Shown in pieces: positions 1 through 8,406 of a stretch of 64,000 bases of DNA. Location of the stretch: NCBI RefSeq assembly GCF_024793945.1, contig NZ_JANUSD010000011.1, positions 150,661-214,660 on the forward strand, given 5' to 3'. A program made the translations under genes and the position numbers. Source of the DNA: Emticicia fluvialis. GTDB taxonomy: Bacteria > Bacteroidota > Bacteroidia > Cytophagales > Spirosomataceae. The notes below the pieces were generated by a model. The model was given only the letters and a program-made list of their open reading frames with translations, had not been told where the DNA came from and searched no databases. The first letter of the stretch is position 1; each line of letters begins with the position of its first letter.

Positions 1-1
1 T

Positions 2-184
2 TTAGAAGCCTTCCGCTCTATGCTTACAGGTAAAGCTCCGCTGATAACCAAAGAAACAGCCAAAAATTCGCTGATGAAATTTGTGTACAAAAACACCAAA
101 ATACAAAACGCCTTGCATTTCAAGTTTACTGATTTTGACGAAACCTTAAAGCGGGTAACTGTGTTTTTATTAAAGAACCGATAG
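2..184 (+). CDS. NAD-dependent epimerase/dehydratase, C-terminal end (partial)
   Basis: Only the last 60 codons are inside the window; the frame is open from base 2 and stops at 182-184. The visible tail includes GKAPLITKETAK followed by a short segment ending in FTDFDETLKRV. This resembles the C-terminus of extended short-chain dehydrogenases of the dihydroflavonol-4-reductase/NAD-dependent epimerase type, where a 'PLIT.ETA' stretch precedes the final helices. The Rossmann domain and the catalytic Tyr-Lys lie outside the window, so substrate and activity cannot be judged. No terminator is obvious directly after the stop. The family call is by pattern recognition only. Confidence 0.6.
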   Translation, partial: LEAFRSMLTGKAPLITKETAKNSLMKFVYKNTKIQNALHFKFTDFDETLKRVTVFLLKNR

Positions 185-446
185 TGTATTTAATAAAATT
201 GATTTTCAATAATTTAGCTGGAAGGCCAAAAACCAAAAGAAATTAAATTGGCCCTGACTATTGACTTCTAACAAAAAAACATTATATTTAATCATTATTC
301 TTTTCTATTTGTCATCATTGAAAAGCTTAATCAAAACACTTTTATTTTTTTTGAAGCCCGTTTATATATGATTAAGACTTATCTGAACAAATTTTTATAA
401 AATTACCGTCCTATGGTTGGGCCGTAAAAACTTTGGGTAATCTTAC
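185..446. other. AT-rich intergenic region without a gene
   Basis: This 262-base stretch between the epimerase end and the TPR gene is very AT-rich. It must hold the TPR gene's promoter, but I could not place a well-spaced -33/-7 pair with confidence. A T-run followed by TTGAAG near 345-355 and TATATATG at 363-370 are only nine bases apart, too close to be a standard promoter. I see no small ORF or RNA gene. Confidence 0.5.
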
Positions 447-1859
447 ATGCAACACGAATTCAGCGACAGATTCGAAAACTTCGATGACGCAGATGTAAAA
501 GCGACTGTCGAACGTTTTGAAGGAATGCTCAAAAGCGGAGAAACGGTCTTCTTTGACGAGGAAACGTTTGAACAAATATCTGAATACTATATTCTGGCAG
601 GTCAATGGGAAATGGCCATGAAAGCCTGCTCAATGGGTTTGGAACAATACCCCTACTCACTTGATCTACTTTTAGACCAGGCCCAGATACATGCTAATTA
701 CGAGCAGTTTGAAGCAGCGCTGGAAGTGCTCGACAGGGCTTCGACATTCAACCCCTCAGACAACGAAATTACCTATATGCGTGGTGTAATCTGTAATATG
801 ATGGGTAGTTATGAAGAAGCCGTAGAGTACCTGAGAGAGGCTCTGTTGATTTCAGAAGAGCCGGAATCTGTCTATTTTCAGCTTGCGCAGACCTACCAGA
901 ACTGGCAGAAATTTGAAGAAGCGGCGCATTTCTATAAAAAAGCAATCAAGTATCAGTTTAATGAAGAAATAGCTTTCTATGAACTGGTTTTTTGTCTTGA
1001 ACAACTCAAAAAACTGGAAGAAAACATAGCTTATTTTCAGGAACTGATCGATAACAACCCTTATTCTTACCTGGCATGGTTTGCATTGGGTATGGTATAC
1101 GGCAGGCTCAATAATCATTCAGATGCAGCCTATGCCTACGACTACTCGGTTACTATTAACGAAAAGTTTGCCTCAGGCTGGTTTAATCTTGCCTACACTT
1201 ACATTAATATGGAAAACCATATTGATGCCAAAGAGTGTTATCTGAAAGTACTTAAATATGAAAAACCTACGGCTGAAGTTTACACGCACCTGGGCATTGC
1301 CTGCGAAAAACTGGAGCAGTTTGATGAAGCATACAAGTATTATAATGAGGCAATAAATCTGGATGAGAACTGGGACGAAGCCTGGTTTGGTCTGGGTTCA
1401 GCATTGTATGAATTAGGGCGTTGGTATGAGAGTTATCATTTTACCCGAAAAGCCATTAAGCTGAACGAAATTAATGCCGATTATTGGTTACTATTGGCAG
1501 ACACCGAGGCAAAAATGGGAAATCTGGTATCAAGCAACGAAGCCTATACCCACGCCATAGAACTAGACCCCAAAAACATAGACACCTGGTTAAGCTGGTC
1601 TTTGTTGTTTTTTGAACAGAACGAATACAGCAGGGCATTTGAAATTATTTATGATGGTATCAATGAAATACCAGACGATGCCGATTTGTTTTACAGGGCG
1701 GCGGTTTATCTCATTCTTGACGGCAACTTTAATGAAGCCTATCATTATCTGGAAACCGGCCTTACACTTAATTATGACGCCCACGCTCAGGTTTATGATT
1801 TTTTCCCGAACCTGAATACCCAGAAGGCATTATTCAGAATTATTGAGCAATACAAATAA
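447..1859 (+). CDS. Tetratricopeptide-repeat protein
   Basis: This 470-residue protein is built almost wholly of TPR units from about residue 45 to 460. The 34-residue rhythm is clear, with recurring helix pairs such as AWFGLGSALYELGRWYES and FNLAYTYINMENHIDAKECY. There is no signal peptide or membrane segment, so it should be a cytoplasmic protein-protein interaction scaffold; the partner is unknown. Long all-TPR proteins of this kind are common in Bacteroidota. It stands alone: 262 AT-rich bases precede it and a strong hairpin terminator follows the stop. The ATG at 447 is the first start in frame. Confidence 0.85.
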   Translation: MQHEFSDRFENFDDADVKATVERFEGMLKSGETVFFDEETFEQISEYYILAGQWEMAMKACSMGLEQYPYSLDLLLDQAQIHANYEQFEAALEVLDRASTFNPSDNEITYMRGVICNMMGSYEEAVEYLREALLISEEPESVYFQLAQTYQNWQKFEEAAHFYKKAIKYQFNEEIAFYELVFCLEQLKKLEENIAYFQELIDNNPYSYLAWFALGMVYGRLNNHSDAAYAYDYSVTINEKFASGWFNLAYTYINMENHIDAKECYLKVLKYEKPTAEVYTHLGIACEKLEQFDEAYKYYNEAINLDENWDEAWFGLGSALYELGRWYESYHFTRKAIKLNEINADYWLLLADTEAKMGNLVSSNEAYTHAIELDPKNIDTWLSWSLLFFEQNEYSRAFEIIYDGINEIPDDADLFYRAAVYLILDGNFNEAYHYLETGLTLNYDAHAQVYDFFPNLNTQKALFRIIEQYK

Positions 1860-1860
1860 A

Positions 1861-1900
1861 AGCAAAAAGGGCTACTTGAAATCAGGTAGCCCTTTTTGCT
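1861..1900. terminator. Bidirectional hairpin terminator
   Basis: The inverted repeat has 15-base arms, AGCAAAAAGGGCTAC and its near-complement at 1886-1900, around a short loop. The A-run on one side and T-run on the other suit both the TPR gene (+) and the convergent phosphotransferase gene (-). Confidence 0.85.
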
Positions 1901-1917
1901 TGATGATAATACCGTTC

Positions 1918-3012
1918 TTACAGCATCTTGCCTTTATCTACCGATACTGTACCTTTTTTTGACAAAGCCTTTACACCAAAAATAAGGTCGGCAAAGCGCT
2001 CGTCTTTGGTAAGGCCTTTTTTGTAGCGGCCATATATCTGCTGAATCACCACTGCGTTTTTGAAAAGCCCAAATACGTAGAAGTACAGAATATTAGATAC
2101 ATCTCTTCCACTTTTTTCAGCGTAGCGGTCTGCAAACTCCTGGCGGGTCATATTTCCCGGCAACCACGACAAGTTAAAGCCTTTCTCAAACATACCATCA
2201 GCGGCCTCAGCCCAGTAAGACAGCGTGGTACCTAAATCCATCCGCGGGTCACCTACGGTTGTCATTTCCCAGTCAAGCACAGCCAGTATATCGGCCCAGT
2301 CATGCGCATTCAGCACCAGGTTATCATACTTGTAGTCATTGTGTATCAAAGTGGGTTTCCCTTCCGTTGGCATGTTAGCTTTCAGCCATGCTGCCAGATT
2401 ATCCATGGCCGGAATCTCATCCGTTTGAGACACCAGATAACGCTTATACCAACCATCAATCTGCCTTTGAATATAACCTTCAGGCTTGCCAATGTTTATC
2501 AGCGCCGGATACCCCTCATGCTGTGCCTCAATGTCTATGGCATGTAAATTAACCAGATTATCGCACAAAGCCTCAGACATCTTACGCATCAGCGCAGGCT
2601 CAACGGTGTTTATTAGTTTTGGTGCGTCTTTAGCTCTCAGAATCACCCCCTCAACGCGCTGCATGATATAAAAAGGGCAACCCATTATGCTTTCTTCTTC
2701 TGCGTATATAACAGGCCGGGGTATTTTTTTGTACCCGCTGTTTTGCAAAGCAGTAAGAATCTTATACTCCCGGCCCATATCGTGGCCACCTTTTATATCT
2801 TTTGCACCAAAAGGAGGCCTGCGTAAAACATAATCGTTACCAGACGTTTTTAACAGGTAAGTAAGGTTTGAGTACCCACCCGGAAACTGCGCTATTTCTA
2901 CAACCGGTTCAAAATCCGGCAACACCCCGCTTAAAAAATCATTAAGTTTCTTCAAATCAATTTCTTCGCCCTGCCTGATTCCAGTTGGAGAATCTATCCT
3001 GATAGAGTTCAT
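1918..3012 (-). CDS. Phosphotransferase family protein (APH/choline-kinase fold)
   Basis: This 364-residue protein has the aminoglycoside-phosphotransferase/choline-kinase fold. The N-lobe carries GGYSNLTY (about 45-52) and LRRPP (63-67). The catalytic Brenner-type motif HNDYKYDN lies at 224-231 with Asp226 as presumed base, and the metal-binding segment LDWEMTTVGDP at 246-256. It is closest in layout to the acyl-CoA-dehydrogenase-associated (ACAD10/FadE36-like) phosphotransferases rather than to antibiotic-resistance enzymes. The substrate is unknown and resistance should not be assumed. The gene starts 5 bases after the DUF4301 stop on the same strand, so the two form one operon. The length is normal for the family. 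Confidence 0.85.
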   Translation of the reverse strand: MNSIRIDSPTGIRQGEEIDLKKLNDFLSGVLPDFEPVVEIAQFPGGYSNLTYLLKTSGNDYVLRRPPFGAKDIKGGHDMGREYKILTALQNSGYKKIPRPVIYAEEESIMGCPFYIMQRVEGVILRAKDAPKLINTVEPALMRKMSEALCDNLVNLHAIDIEAQHEGYPALINIGKPEGYIQRQIDGWYKRYLVSQTDEIPAMDNLAAWLKANMPTEGKPTLIHNDYKYDNLVLNAHDWADILAVLDWEMTTVGDPRMDLGTTLSYWAEAADGMFEKGFNLSWLPGNMTRQEFADRYAEKSGRDVSNILYFYVFGLFKNAVVIQQIYGRYKKGLTKDERFADLIFGVKALSKKGTVSVDKGKML

Positions 3013-3017
3013 GTGCG

Positions 3018-4502
3018 TCAGGCTGGTTGGTGCTCGTTTCTTAACAAGTCGTTTACCGTTTTAACCGGGTTAAAAGTAATTAGAGGTACCTCAACAAAAA
3101 GCGTATTCCAGTCAGACATCGCACCATTCCATAAGCCAGGCAACTCTTGCGCCTTCAGGTCTTTACCACTCTGCGACTTCTGGGTAATAAAGCCGGTTTG
3201 CGGGTCGCGGAAATGCAACAGATTAAATTTATTGCCTTTATAATCTTTTACCGAGCATACCAGATCCACCGGGTTAAAGTGTGTGGCTTTCTGGAAAATC
3301 TCTTTCTGTTCAGGGTTATCCAGATCAATCTGCGCCGATTCCACAACCTGTAATGACACAGAGTTGTCGGGGTCTTTTGCCCAGAAAGGCCCACCCCCGG
3401 GCTCGCCAACGTTTTTCACCATACCACAAAGGCGTATCGGCCTATTTAGTTTACGTTTACAGTAATCGGCCTTGGCATCAAACGAATACGCTCCGAAGCC
3501 TTCCGGAGGCAGCGTACAAAGTTTAGTTTCAAGAAAGTCCAGTATCTCGGCCAGAAGGGCTTCGTTTATTTCTTCGTTATATAGTTTCTCAAGATATCCG
3601 AAAATCTTATCCTGATACTCCAGTAACACACCCGCCAAAGCTTTTTTATAGAGAATAGTTTCTTTTTTAAGGCGGTCTGGCACCACATTGTCAACGTTCT
3701 TGATAAAGATAATGTCGGCCTCCTGCTCATTCAGGTTTTCAAGTAATGCGCCATGCCCTGCTGGTCTGAACAACAACTCATCATCTGTCGTGCGAAAAGG
3801 CGTATTATCCATATTTACGGCAATGGTATCGGTTGACGGTTTTTGCTCAGAGAAACTGATGCTATATTTTACACCATGTTCTGCTTCATATTTTGGCAGT
3901 ACAGCGTCAATCAGCTCAACAAATTTCTTTCTGTGTTCTGGCGAAACTGTAAAATGGAGCCTCACTTCTTTGTTACTATTGGCATATCTGGCACCTTCAA
4001 CCAGATGCTCTTCTACCGGGGTGCGTGCGGTTTGTCCATAACCATGAAAATGCAAAAGGCCCTTCGGCAAATTACCATAATCAAGTCCTTTGCTGGTCAG
4101 TAAATGCTCCAGAACCGTTTTATAATCGGCCGATGCCTCCCCTATGGTTTCAATCAGCTTGTCATAAAAAGCAAAATCTTTCAGGCGTTCCAGAAACTCA
4201 TTTACTGATTTATCCAGCTTCCCTTCATCTTTGGCCGAAAACAAAGATTTAAACATACGGGTAGCCGCACCAGATGCCGGCACAAACTTCAATAATTTCA
4301 AATCATTGGCTCTTGAATCAAAGTAACCGGCATATTTATCGGCCTCAGAGTCAGAAAGAGAGATAATGCCATCGCCAATTGTGGCTGCTTTAATTACATT
4401 CAGATACGGAAACCCCTTCTTGAAATTTTCTATCTGTTGCTGAATGGTTTCAAGGCTTGCCCCGCGTTGTGTTATTTTGTTAATGTCTTTTTCAATAAGC
4501 AT
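3018..4502 (-). CDS. DUF4301 family protein
   Basis: I recognise this 494-residue protein as DUF4301, a family seen mostly in Bacteroidota. Its hallmark is VPASGAATRMFK at about residues 74-85. The glycine-rich turn followed by TRM recalls nucleotidyltransferases such as sugar-1-phosphate nucleotidyltransferases, but no function is established to my knowledge. There is no signal peptide, so it should be cytoplasmic. It is the first gene of a two-gene minus-strand operon with the phosphotransferase, which hints that the two act on the same small molecule (inference). It is divergent from proA, with 92 bases between the starts. Confidence 0.8.
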   Translation of the reverse strand: MLIEKDINKITQRGASLETIQQQIENFKKGFPYLNVIKAATIGDGIISLSDSEADKYAGYFDSRANDLKLLKFVPASGAATRMFKSLFSAKDEGKLDKSVNEFLERLKDFAFYDKLIETIGEASADYKTVLEHLLTSKGLDYGNLPKGLLHFHGYGQTARTPVEEHLVEGARYANSNKEVRLHFTVSPEHRKKFVELIDAVLPKYEAEHGVKYSISFSEQKPSTDTIAVNMDNTPFRTTDDELLFRPAGHGALLENLNEQEADIIFIKNVDNVVPDRLKKETILYKKALAGVLLEYQDKIFGYLEKLYNEEINEALLAEILDFLETKLCTLPPEGFGAYSFDAKADYCKRKLNRPIRLCGMVKNVGEPGGGPFWAKDPDNSVSLQVVESAQIDLDNPEQKEIFQKATHFNPVDLVCSVKDYKGNKFNLLHFRDPQTGFITQKSQSGKDLKAQELPGLWNGAMSDWNTLFVEVPLITFNPVKTVNDLLRNEHQPA

Positions 4503-4594
4503 GTTACTTGTGAGTATTTATACTTTCGTTTGTAATTATTGCGATGTAATTTTACGAAAAATTAGAATCAAGGCAATACATTGGGGCGAAATTT

Positions 4595-5845
4595 ATGAAC
4601 AGCATTTTTCCACTTCTTCAGGCTACGCAACAGGCATCGGCAGGTATCAGAAATTTATCAGCAATACAGAAAGCACAACTACTGAACAGGCTGGCCAATG
4701 GCATTGAGCAGTCGAAGGAGCTTATTATGGCAGAAAACAAAAAAGACCTTGACCTGATGGATAAATCAGACCCCAAGTATGACCGCCTTCTGCTGAACGA
4801 AAGCCGCATTCAGGGCCTTGCCGATTCTTTAAGGGAGGTTGCTCTTTTACCCGACCCCACTGGTGAAGTTATGCTTAATAAAAAGCTGGAAAACGGCCTG
4901 AATATTAAAAAAATAGCAGTACCAATGGGTGTGGTAGGCGTTATTTATGAGTCAAGGCCTAACGTTACTGTTGATGTTGCCGCACTTTGTCTGCGGTCGG
5001 GCAATGCCTGCGTGCTGAAAGGCGGCAAAGAAGCCAGTTTTTCTAACCAATGCCTTGTTAGCCTTATACATCAGGCACTTGAAGAAGCAGGCTTAGCCAG
5101 AGAGGTGGTATTGCTGCTACCCGTTGACCGTAAGTTTACTGAAGAACTTCTCAAAGCCACCCGTTTTGTAGATATTATTATTCCGCGGGGTTCAGACTCC
5201 CTCATTCAGTTTGTTCGCCAGAACTCGCTGATTCCCACCATTGAAACCGGCGCAGGTGTGGTACACACTTATGTAGAAAAAACAGCCGATTTGGGGAAAG
5301 CCAAAAACATAATAATCAATGCCCGGGTATCGCGCCCGTCTGTTTGCAATTCGCTTGATTGTGCCATTATTGACGAGCACATTCTAGGTGATTTTCTACC
5401 TTTACTGATAGAAGATTTAAAGCAGTGGAACGTAGAAGTATATGCCGATGCCCCCGCATTTGCAGTACTTAAAGAGGCAGGTTATACCAACCTGCTTGAG
5501 GCCAGACCCGAAGATTTTGGTAGAGAGTGGCTAGATTATAAAATTTCTATTAAAACCGTAAAAGGCATTGACGAAGCCCTGGCGCATATCCAACAGCATT
5601 CATCAAGGCATTCGGAGGCTATTCTGACAGAAAACCAGGCACTGGCCAATCAGTTTTTGGCAGAGGTAGATGCCGCAGCTGTGTATCATAACGCTTCTAC
5701 CCGTTTTACCGATGGCGGGCAGTTTGGCCTAGGCGCCGAGATTGGCATCTCTACGCAAAAACTCCATGCGCGCGGGCCATTTGCTTTAGAAAAACTGGTA
5801 ACCGAAAAATGGGTAATAACCGGCAACGGACAAGTGAGATGGTAA
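4595..5845 (+). CDS. proA: Glutamate-5-semialdehyde dehydrogenase (gamma-glutamyl phosphate reductase)
   Basis: The enzyme makes glutamate-5-semialdehyde from gamma-glutamyl phosphate with NADPH, the second step of proline synthesis. The 416-residue length matches E. coli ProA. The catalytic cysteine is in SRPSVCNSLD (Cys251). The substrate-binding segments YESRPNVTVDVAALC and HSEAILT, and the C-terminal RFTDGGQFGLGAEIGIST block, are all present. proB is not adjacent, unlike in many genomes, so the pathway is split. The gene is monocistronic in appearance: it is divergent from the DUF4301 gene and 82 bases precede the next start. Confidence 0.97.
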   Translation: MNSIFPLLQATQQASAGIRNLSAIQKAQLLNRLANGIEQSKELIMAENKKDLDLMDKSDPKYDRLLLNESRIQGLADSLREVALLPDPTGEVMLNKKLENGLNIKKIAVPMGVVGVIYESRPNVTVDVAALCLRSGNACVLKGGKEASFSNQCLVSLIHQALEEAGLAREVVLLLPVDRKFTEELLKATRFVDIIIPRGSDSLIQFVRQNSLIPTIETGAGVVHTYVEKTADLGKAKNIIINARVSRPSVCNSLDCAIIDEHILGDFLPLLIEDLKQWNVEVYADAPAFAVLKEAGYTNLLEARPEDFGREWLDYKISIKTVKGIDEALAHIQQHSSRHSEAILTENQALANQFLAEVDAAAVYHNASTRFTDGGQFGLGAEIGISTQKLHARGPFALEKLVTEKWVITGNGQVRW

Positions 5846-5927
5846 AGGGCTGGTATAAATTTTTCATTAGTTGAAATATAAAAATGTCATTGTTGGTAAT
5901 AATTGCCAAACAAACACCTGAGTAAGT

Positions 5928-7574
5928 ATGAAAAACCTTCCTGAGCAACTGGCTCATCCTTATACTTTTGCCCCCCAATTTAAAAAATCTGCTGTTTATT
6001 TCTGTATGGAATTTGCCATAGACCAGGCACTGAAAACCTATTCGGGTGGTCTTGGGTTTCTGGCGGGTTCTCACATGCGCAGTGCGTTTCAACTAAAACA
6101 AAACCTGATAGGCATAGGCATCTTGTGGAAGTATGGCTATTACGACCAGGGGCGGAATACTGATAACAGCATGGCGGTGCAATTCCGCGAAAAAATATAT
6201 AGTTTCATTAAAGACACAGGCATCCGTTTTCAGATAACTATTCAGAATCGCCCTGTCTGGATAGCCGCCTATTTTCTGCCGCCTCAAACTTTCGGCACGG
6301 TACCCATGTTCTTCCTTACCAGCGATACTGACGGTAATGACCCCTGGGCGAGAGCCATTTCATACAGATTATATGACGCCGACGCCAATACAAAAATTGC
6401 GCAATGTATGATACTGGGCCTGGGTGGCATGAAATTGCTGGACGAACTCAATTATGAGCCGGAAACTTACCATTTTAACGAGGCCCACGCCGTTTCGGGC
6501 ATTTTTCATTTGTATAAAAAACTGGGCAATGCCACAGAGGTAAAAAAAAGACTGGTGTTTACCACGCATACACCCGAAGAAGCTGGTAACGAAAAGCATG
6601 ACATCAACCTGCTTGAAAGCATGAGCTTTTTTAACGGCATACCCACCAATGAAGTCAGGAAAATTACAGGCATAAAAGATAACATTTTCAATCATTCACT
6701 GGTAGCGCTTCGGTTCAGCAAAAAAGCCAACGGGGTGTCAAAACTTCATGGTGACGTGTCGCGTACGATGTGGAAAGGCTACGCAGGCGTTTGCGAAATT
6801 ACCCATATAACCAATGCCCAGAATAACCTTTACTGGGCCGATAAAACGCTTGAAAAAGCCAGAAAAAAAGCCGATACAAAAACAATAGCAGACCGAAAAA
6901 AAGAACTGAAGAACAGCTTGTTTAAAACCGTGGCCGACCAGTGTGGCAAACTTTTCAAGCCCGAAGTACTCACTGTTGTCTGGACAAGGCGCTTTGCCGG
7001 ATACAAACGCCCTGATTTACTGACCAGAGACCGCGAGCGTTTTGAAAGACTGATGAAAAACACTCGATACCCGATTCAGTTTATATGGGCGGGCAAACCT
7101 TACCCATTTGACGAAGGCGCCATCAATGCATTTAACCATCTGTATTATTTAAGTCATCTTTTCCCAAACATGGCTGTGCTGACGGGTTACGAACTGGCAT
7201 TATCAAAGACCCTAAAAGACGGGGCTGATGTGTGGCTCAATACGCCTGTGGTAACGCGCGAGGCATCAGGTACCAGCGGTATGACTGCCGCCATGAACGG
7301 AGCGCTAAATTTGTCTACATTCGACGGCTGGATTTGCGAATTTGCTACCAAACAGAATTCTTTTGTTGTTCCTGTTGCCCCGGGCTACCCCGAGCATGAC
7401 AGAGATACACAAGATATCAATAACTTGTTTGATGCACTTGAGCAGCATATTTTACCAGTGTATTATGACAAACCAGCCGAATGGCAGCAAATGGTATGGC
7501 AAAGCATGCAAGACGTGAATGCCTTTTTTGATTCAGACAGAATGGCAACCGAATATTACGAAAAACTCTATTAG
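5928..7574 (+). CDS. Alpha-glucan phosphorylase-like protein lacking the PLP lysine
   Basis: This 548-residue GT35/GT-B protein belongs to the short alpha-glucan phosphorylase type (TIGR02094-like), against about 800 residues for E. coli GlgP. Family blocks include YFCMEFAID (23-31), YSGGLG, HFNEAHA (about 185-191), TTHTP, TVVWTRRFAGYKR (about 350-362) and EASGTSGMTAAMNGALNLST. In catalytic phosphorylases the residue after EASGT..M is the lysine that binds pyridoxal phosphate. Here it is Thr453 (codon ACT, 7284-7286). I therefore doubt that it is a PLP-dependent phosphorylase; a glycosyltransferase-like or degenerate role is possible. It is cytoplasmic, stands alone and is followed by a strong terminator. 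Confidence 0.8.
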   Translation: MKNLPEQLAHPYTFAPQFKKSAVYFCMEFAIDQALKTYSGGLGFLAGSHMRSAFQLKQNLIGIGILWKYGYYDQGRNTDNSMAVQFREKIYSFIKDTGIRFQITIQNRPVWIAAYFLPPQTFGTVPMFFLTSDTDGNDPWARAISYRLYDADANTKIAQCMILGLGGMKLLDELNYEPETYHFNEAHAVSGIFHLYKKLGNATEVKKRLVFTTHTPEEAGNEKHDINLLESMSFFNGIPTNEVRKITGIKDNIFNHSLVALRFSKKANGVSKLHGDVSRTMWKGYAGVCEITHITNAQNNLYWADKTLEKARKKADTKTIADRKKELKNSLFKTVADQCGKLFKPEVLTVVWTRRFAGYKRPDLLTRDRERFERLMKNTRYPIQFIWAGKPYPFDEGAINAFNHLYYLSHLFPNMAVLTGYELALSKTLKDGADVWLNTPVVTREASGTSGMTAAMNGALNLSTFDGWICEFATKQNSFVVPVAPGYPEHDRDTQDINNLFDALEQHILPVYYDKPAEWQQMVWQSMQDVNAFFDSDRMATEYYEKLY

Positions 7575-7600
7575 GCATTTCCGGCAGATTCAATCTTTGA

Positions 7601-7639
7601 GGGTATCAGAGGGGCATTTCTTCTGATACCTTTTTTTTT
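7601..7639 (+). terminator. Rho-independent terminator after the phosphorylase-like gene
   Basis: The arms GGTATCAGA (7602-7610) and TCTGATACC (7622-7630) are followed directly by nine T residues. This is a textbook intrinsic terminator on the plus strand. Confidence 0.9.
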
Positions 7640-7759
7640 GATTGCCAATAATCCATTCCTAATAGATGCACTTCTTTCGTTTGGTCGATTAAATCAAGTT
7701 GTTTATAGAGAAATTTAGCAGTTTTTTGAAACCCCGGCAGTGCATTAGTTGTTAATATC

Positions 7760-7767
7760 TATATTTG
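7760..7767 (+). promoter_or_regulatory. Candidate -7 box TATATTTG
   Basis: TATATTTG fits the Bacteroidota -7 consensus TAnnTTTG exactly, 30 bases before the ATG at 7797. No well-spaced -33 TTG is evident. Its position after an upstream in-frame TTG (7749) argues that translation starts at 7797 and not earlier. Confidence 0.45.
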
Positions 7768-7796
7768 CAACAGATATCCTTTTTCTGGTGAAAGAC

Positions 7797-8144
7797 ATGA
7801 GGCCGGTATTTAAGAAAAAAACTACTACATACGTACATTTTTTATTACTGCTGATGTTCTTATTTATTTGCAGACAGTTCGTAAGTGATGCCTTCCGTAT
7901 CTATGAACTCACAACAAATGAATCAGAGCTGTGTCTGGATATTAGCATTGAAGATAGTTGTTCTTTTGAAACCAACTTTTATGGTTTGGAAGACGCCGAT
8001 GAATACATCAGCTCCGGATTTTTCAATCCTGTGGTTGCTGAACATAAACCTGGTAAGGAAGCTGCTTTTTCCGCCTCCCTTGTACATGAAGTGTACCTGG
8101 GCCTGAACACCCCCCCTCCCGAACAATCAGATTTGTTCGCCTGA
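7797..8144 (+). CDS. Small single-pass membrane protein of unknown function
   Basis: The ATG at 7797 gives 115 residues. A short basic stretch (RPVFKKK) is followed by a hydrophobic segment at about residues 12-26 (FLLLLMFLFI) and then an acidic extracytoplasmic tail. The tail holds two cysteines (ELCLDISIEDSC) and ends in PPPEQSDLFA. I do not recognise the family. An earlier in-frame TTG at 7749 is less likely because the candidate -7 box lies inside that extension. It precedes the RND efflux operon by 262 bases and shares its direction, but the gap makes co-transcription uncertain. Confidence 0.5.
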   Translation: MRPVFKKKTTTYVHFLLLLMFLFICRQFVSDAFRIYELTTNESELCLDISIEDSCSFETNFYGLEDADEYISSGFFNPVVAEHKPGKEAAFSASLVHEVYLGLNTPPPEQSDLFA

Positions 8145-8406
8145 ATTTACCGTCGCTACATACTTCCGCAGCCATTACAAGCTGCTGGTGAGGCAGTTGT
8201 AACGAAAGTAACATTTTAGCTTCCAACACAAAACACCGTTTTTCTTTGTGGCAAAGTCCTTGTCGGGCTACTGCTATGTATATCATTGTACGATTCCAAC
8301 AAAAGACTTTGACTTTCAAAGAATTTCTAGGAATAGCCATTTGTATACGATAAATTTAATTTAACACACGCGCTACATTAAATAATATGAATCACCAAGA
8401 ATGTTT
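8145..8406. other. Intergenic region upstream of the efflux operon
   Basis: This 262-base gap precedes the RND adaptor. I see no convincing ORF. TTTG (8340-8343) and TAAATTTA (8351-8358) resemble promoter boxes but are only seven bases apart. The region may carry an operator for the efflux operon. No regulator gene is adjacent. Confidence 0.4.

Noticed and set aside
1918..3012. Aminoglycoside resistance kinase
   Set aside because: The APH fold is shared by many metabolic kinases. The layout matches the ACAD10/FadE36-like group and the operon partner is DUF4301.
7749..7796. N-terminal extension of the small membrane protein from a TTG start
   Set aside because: A candidate -7 box at 7760-7767 falls inside the extension, and ATG 7797 gives a normal basic start before the membrane helix.
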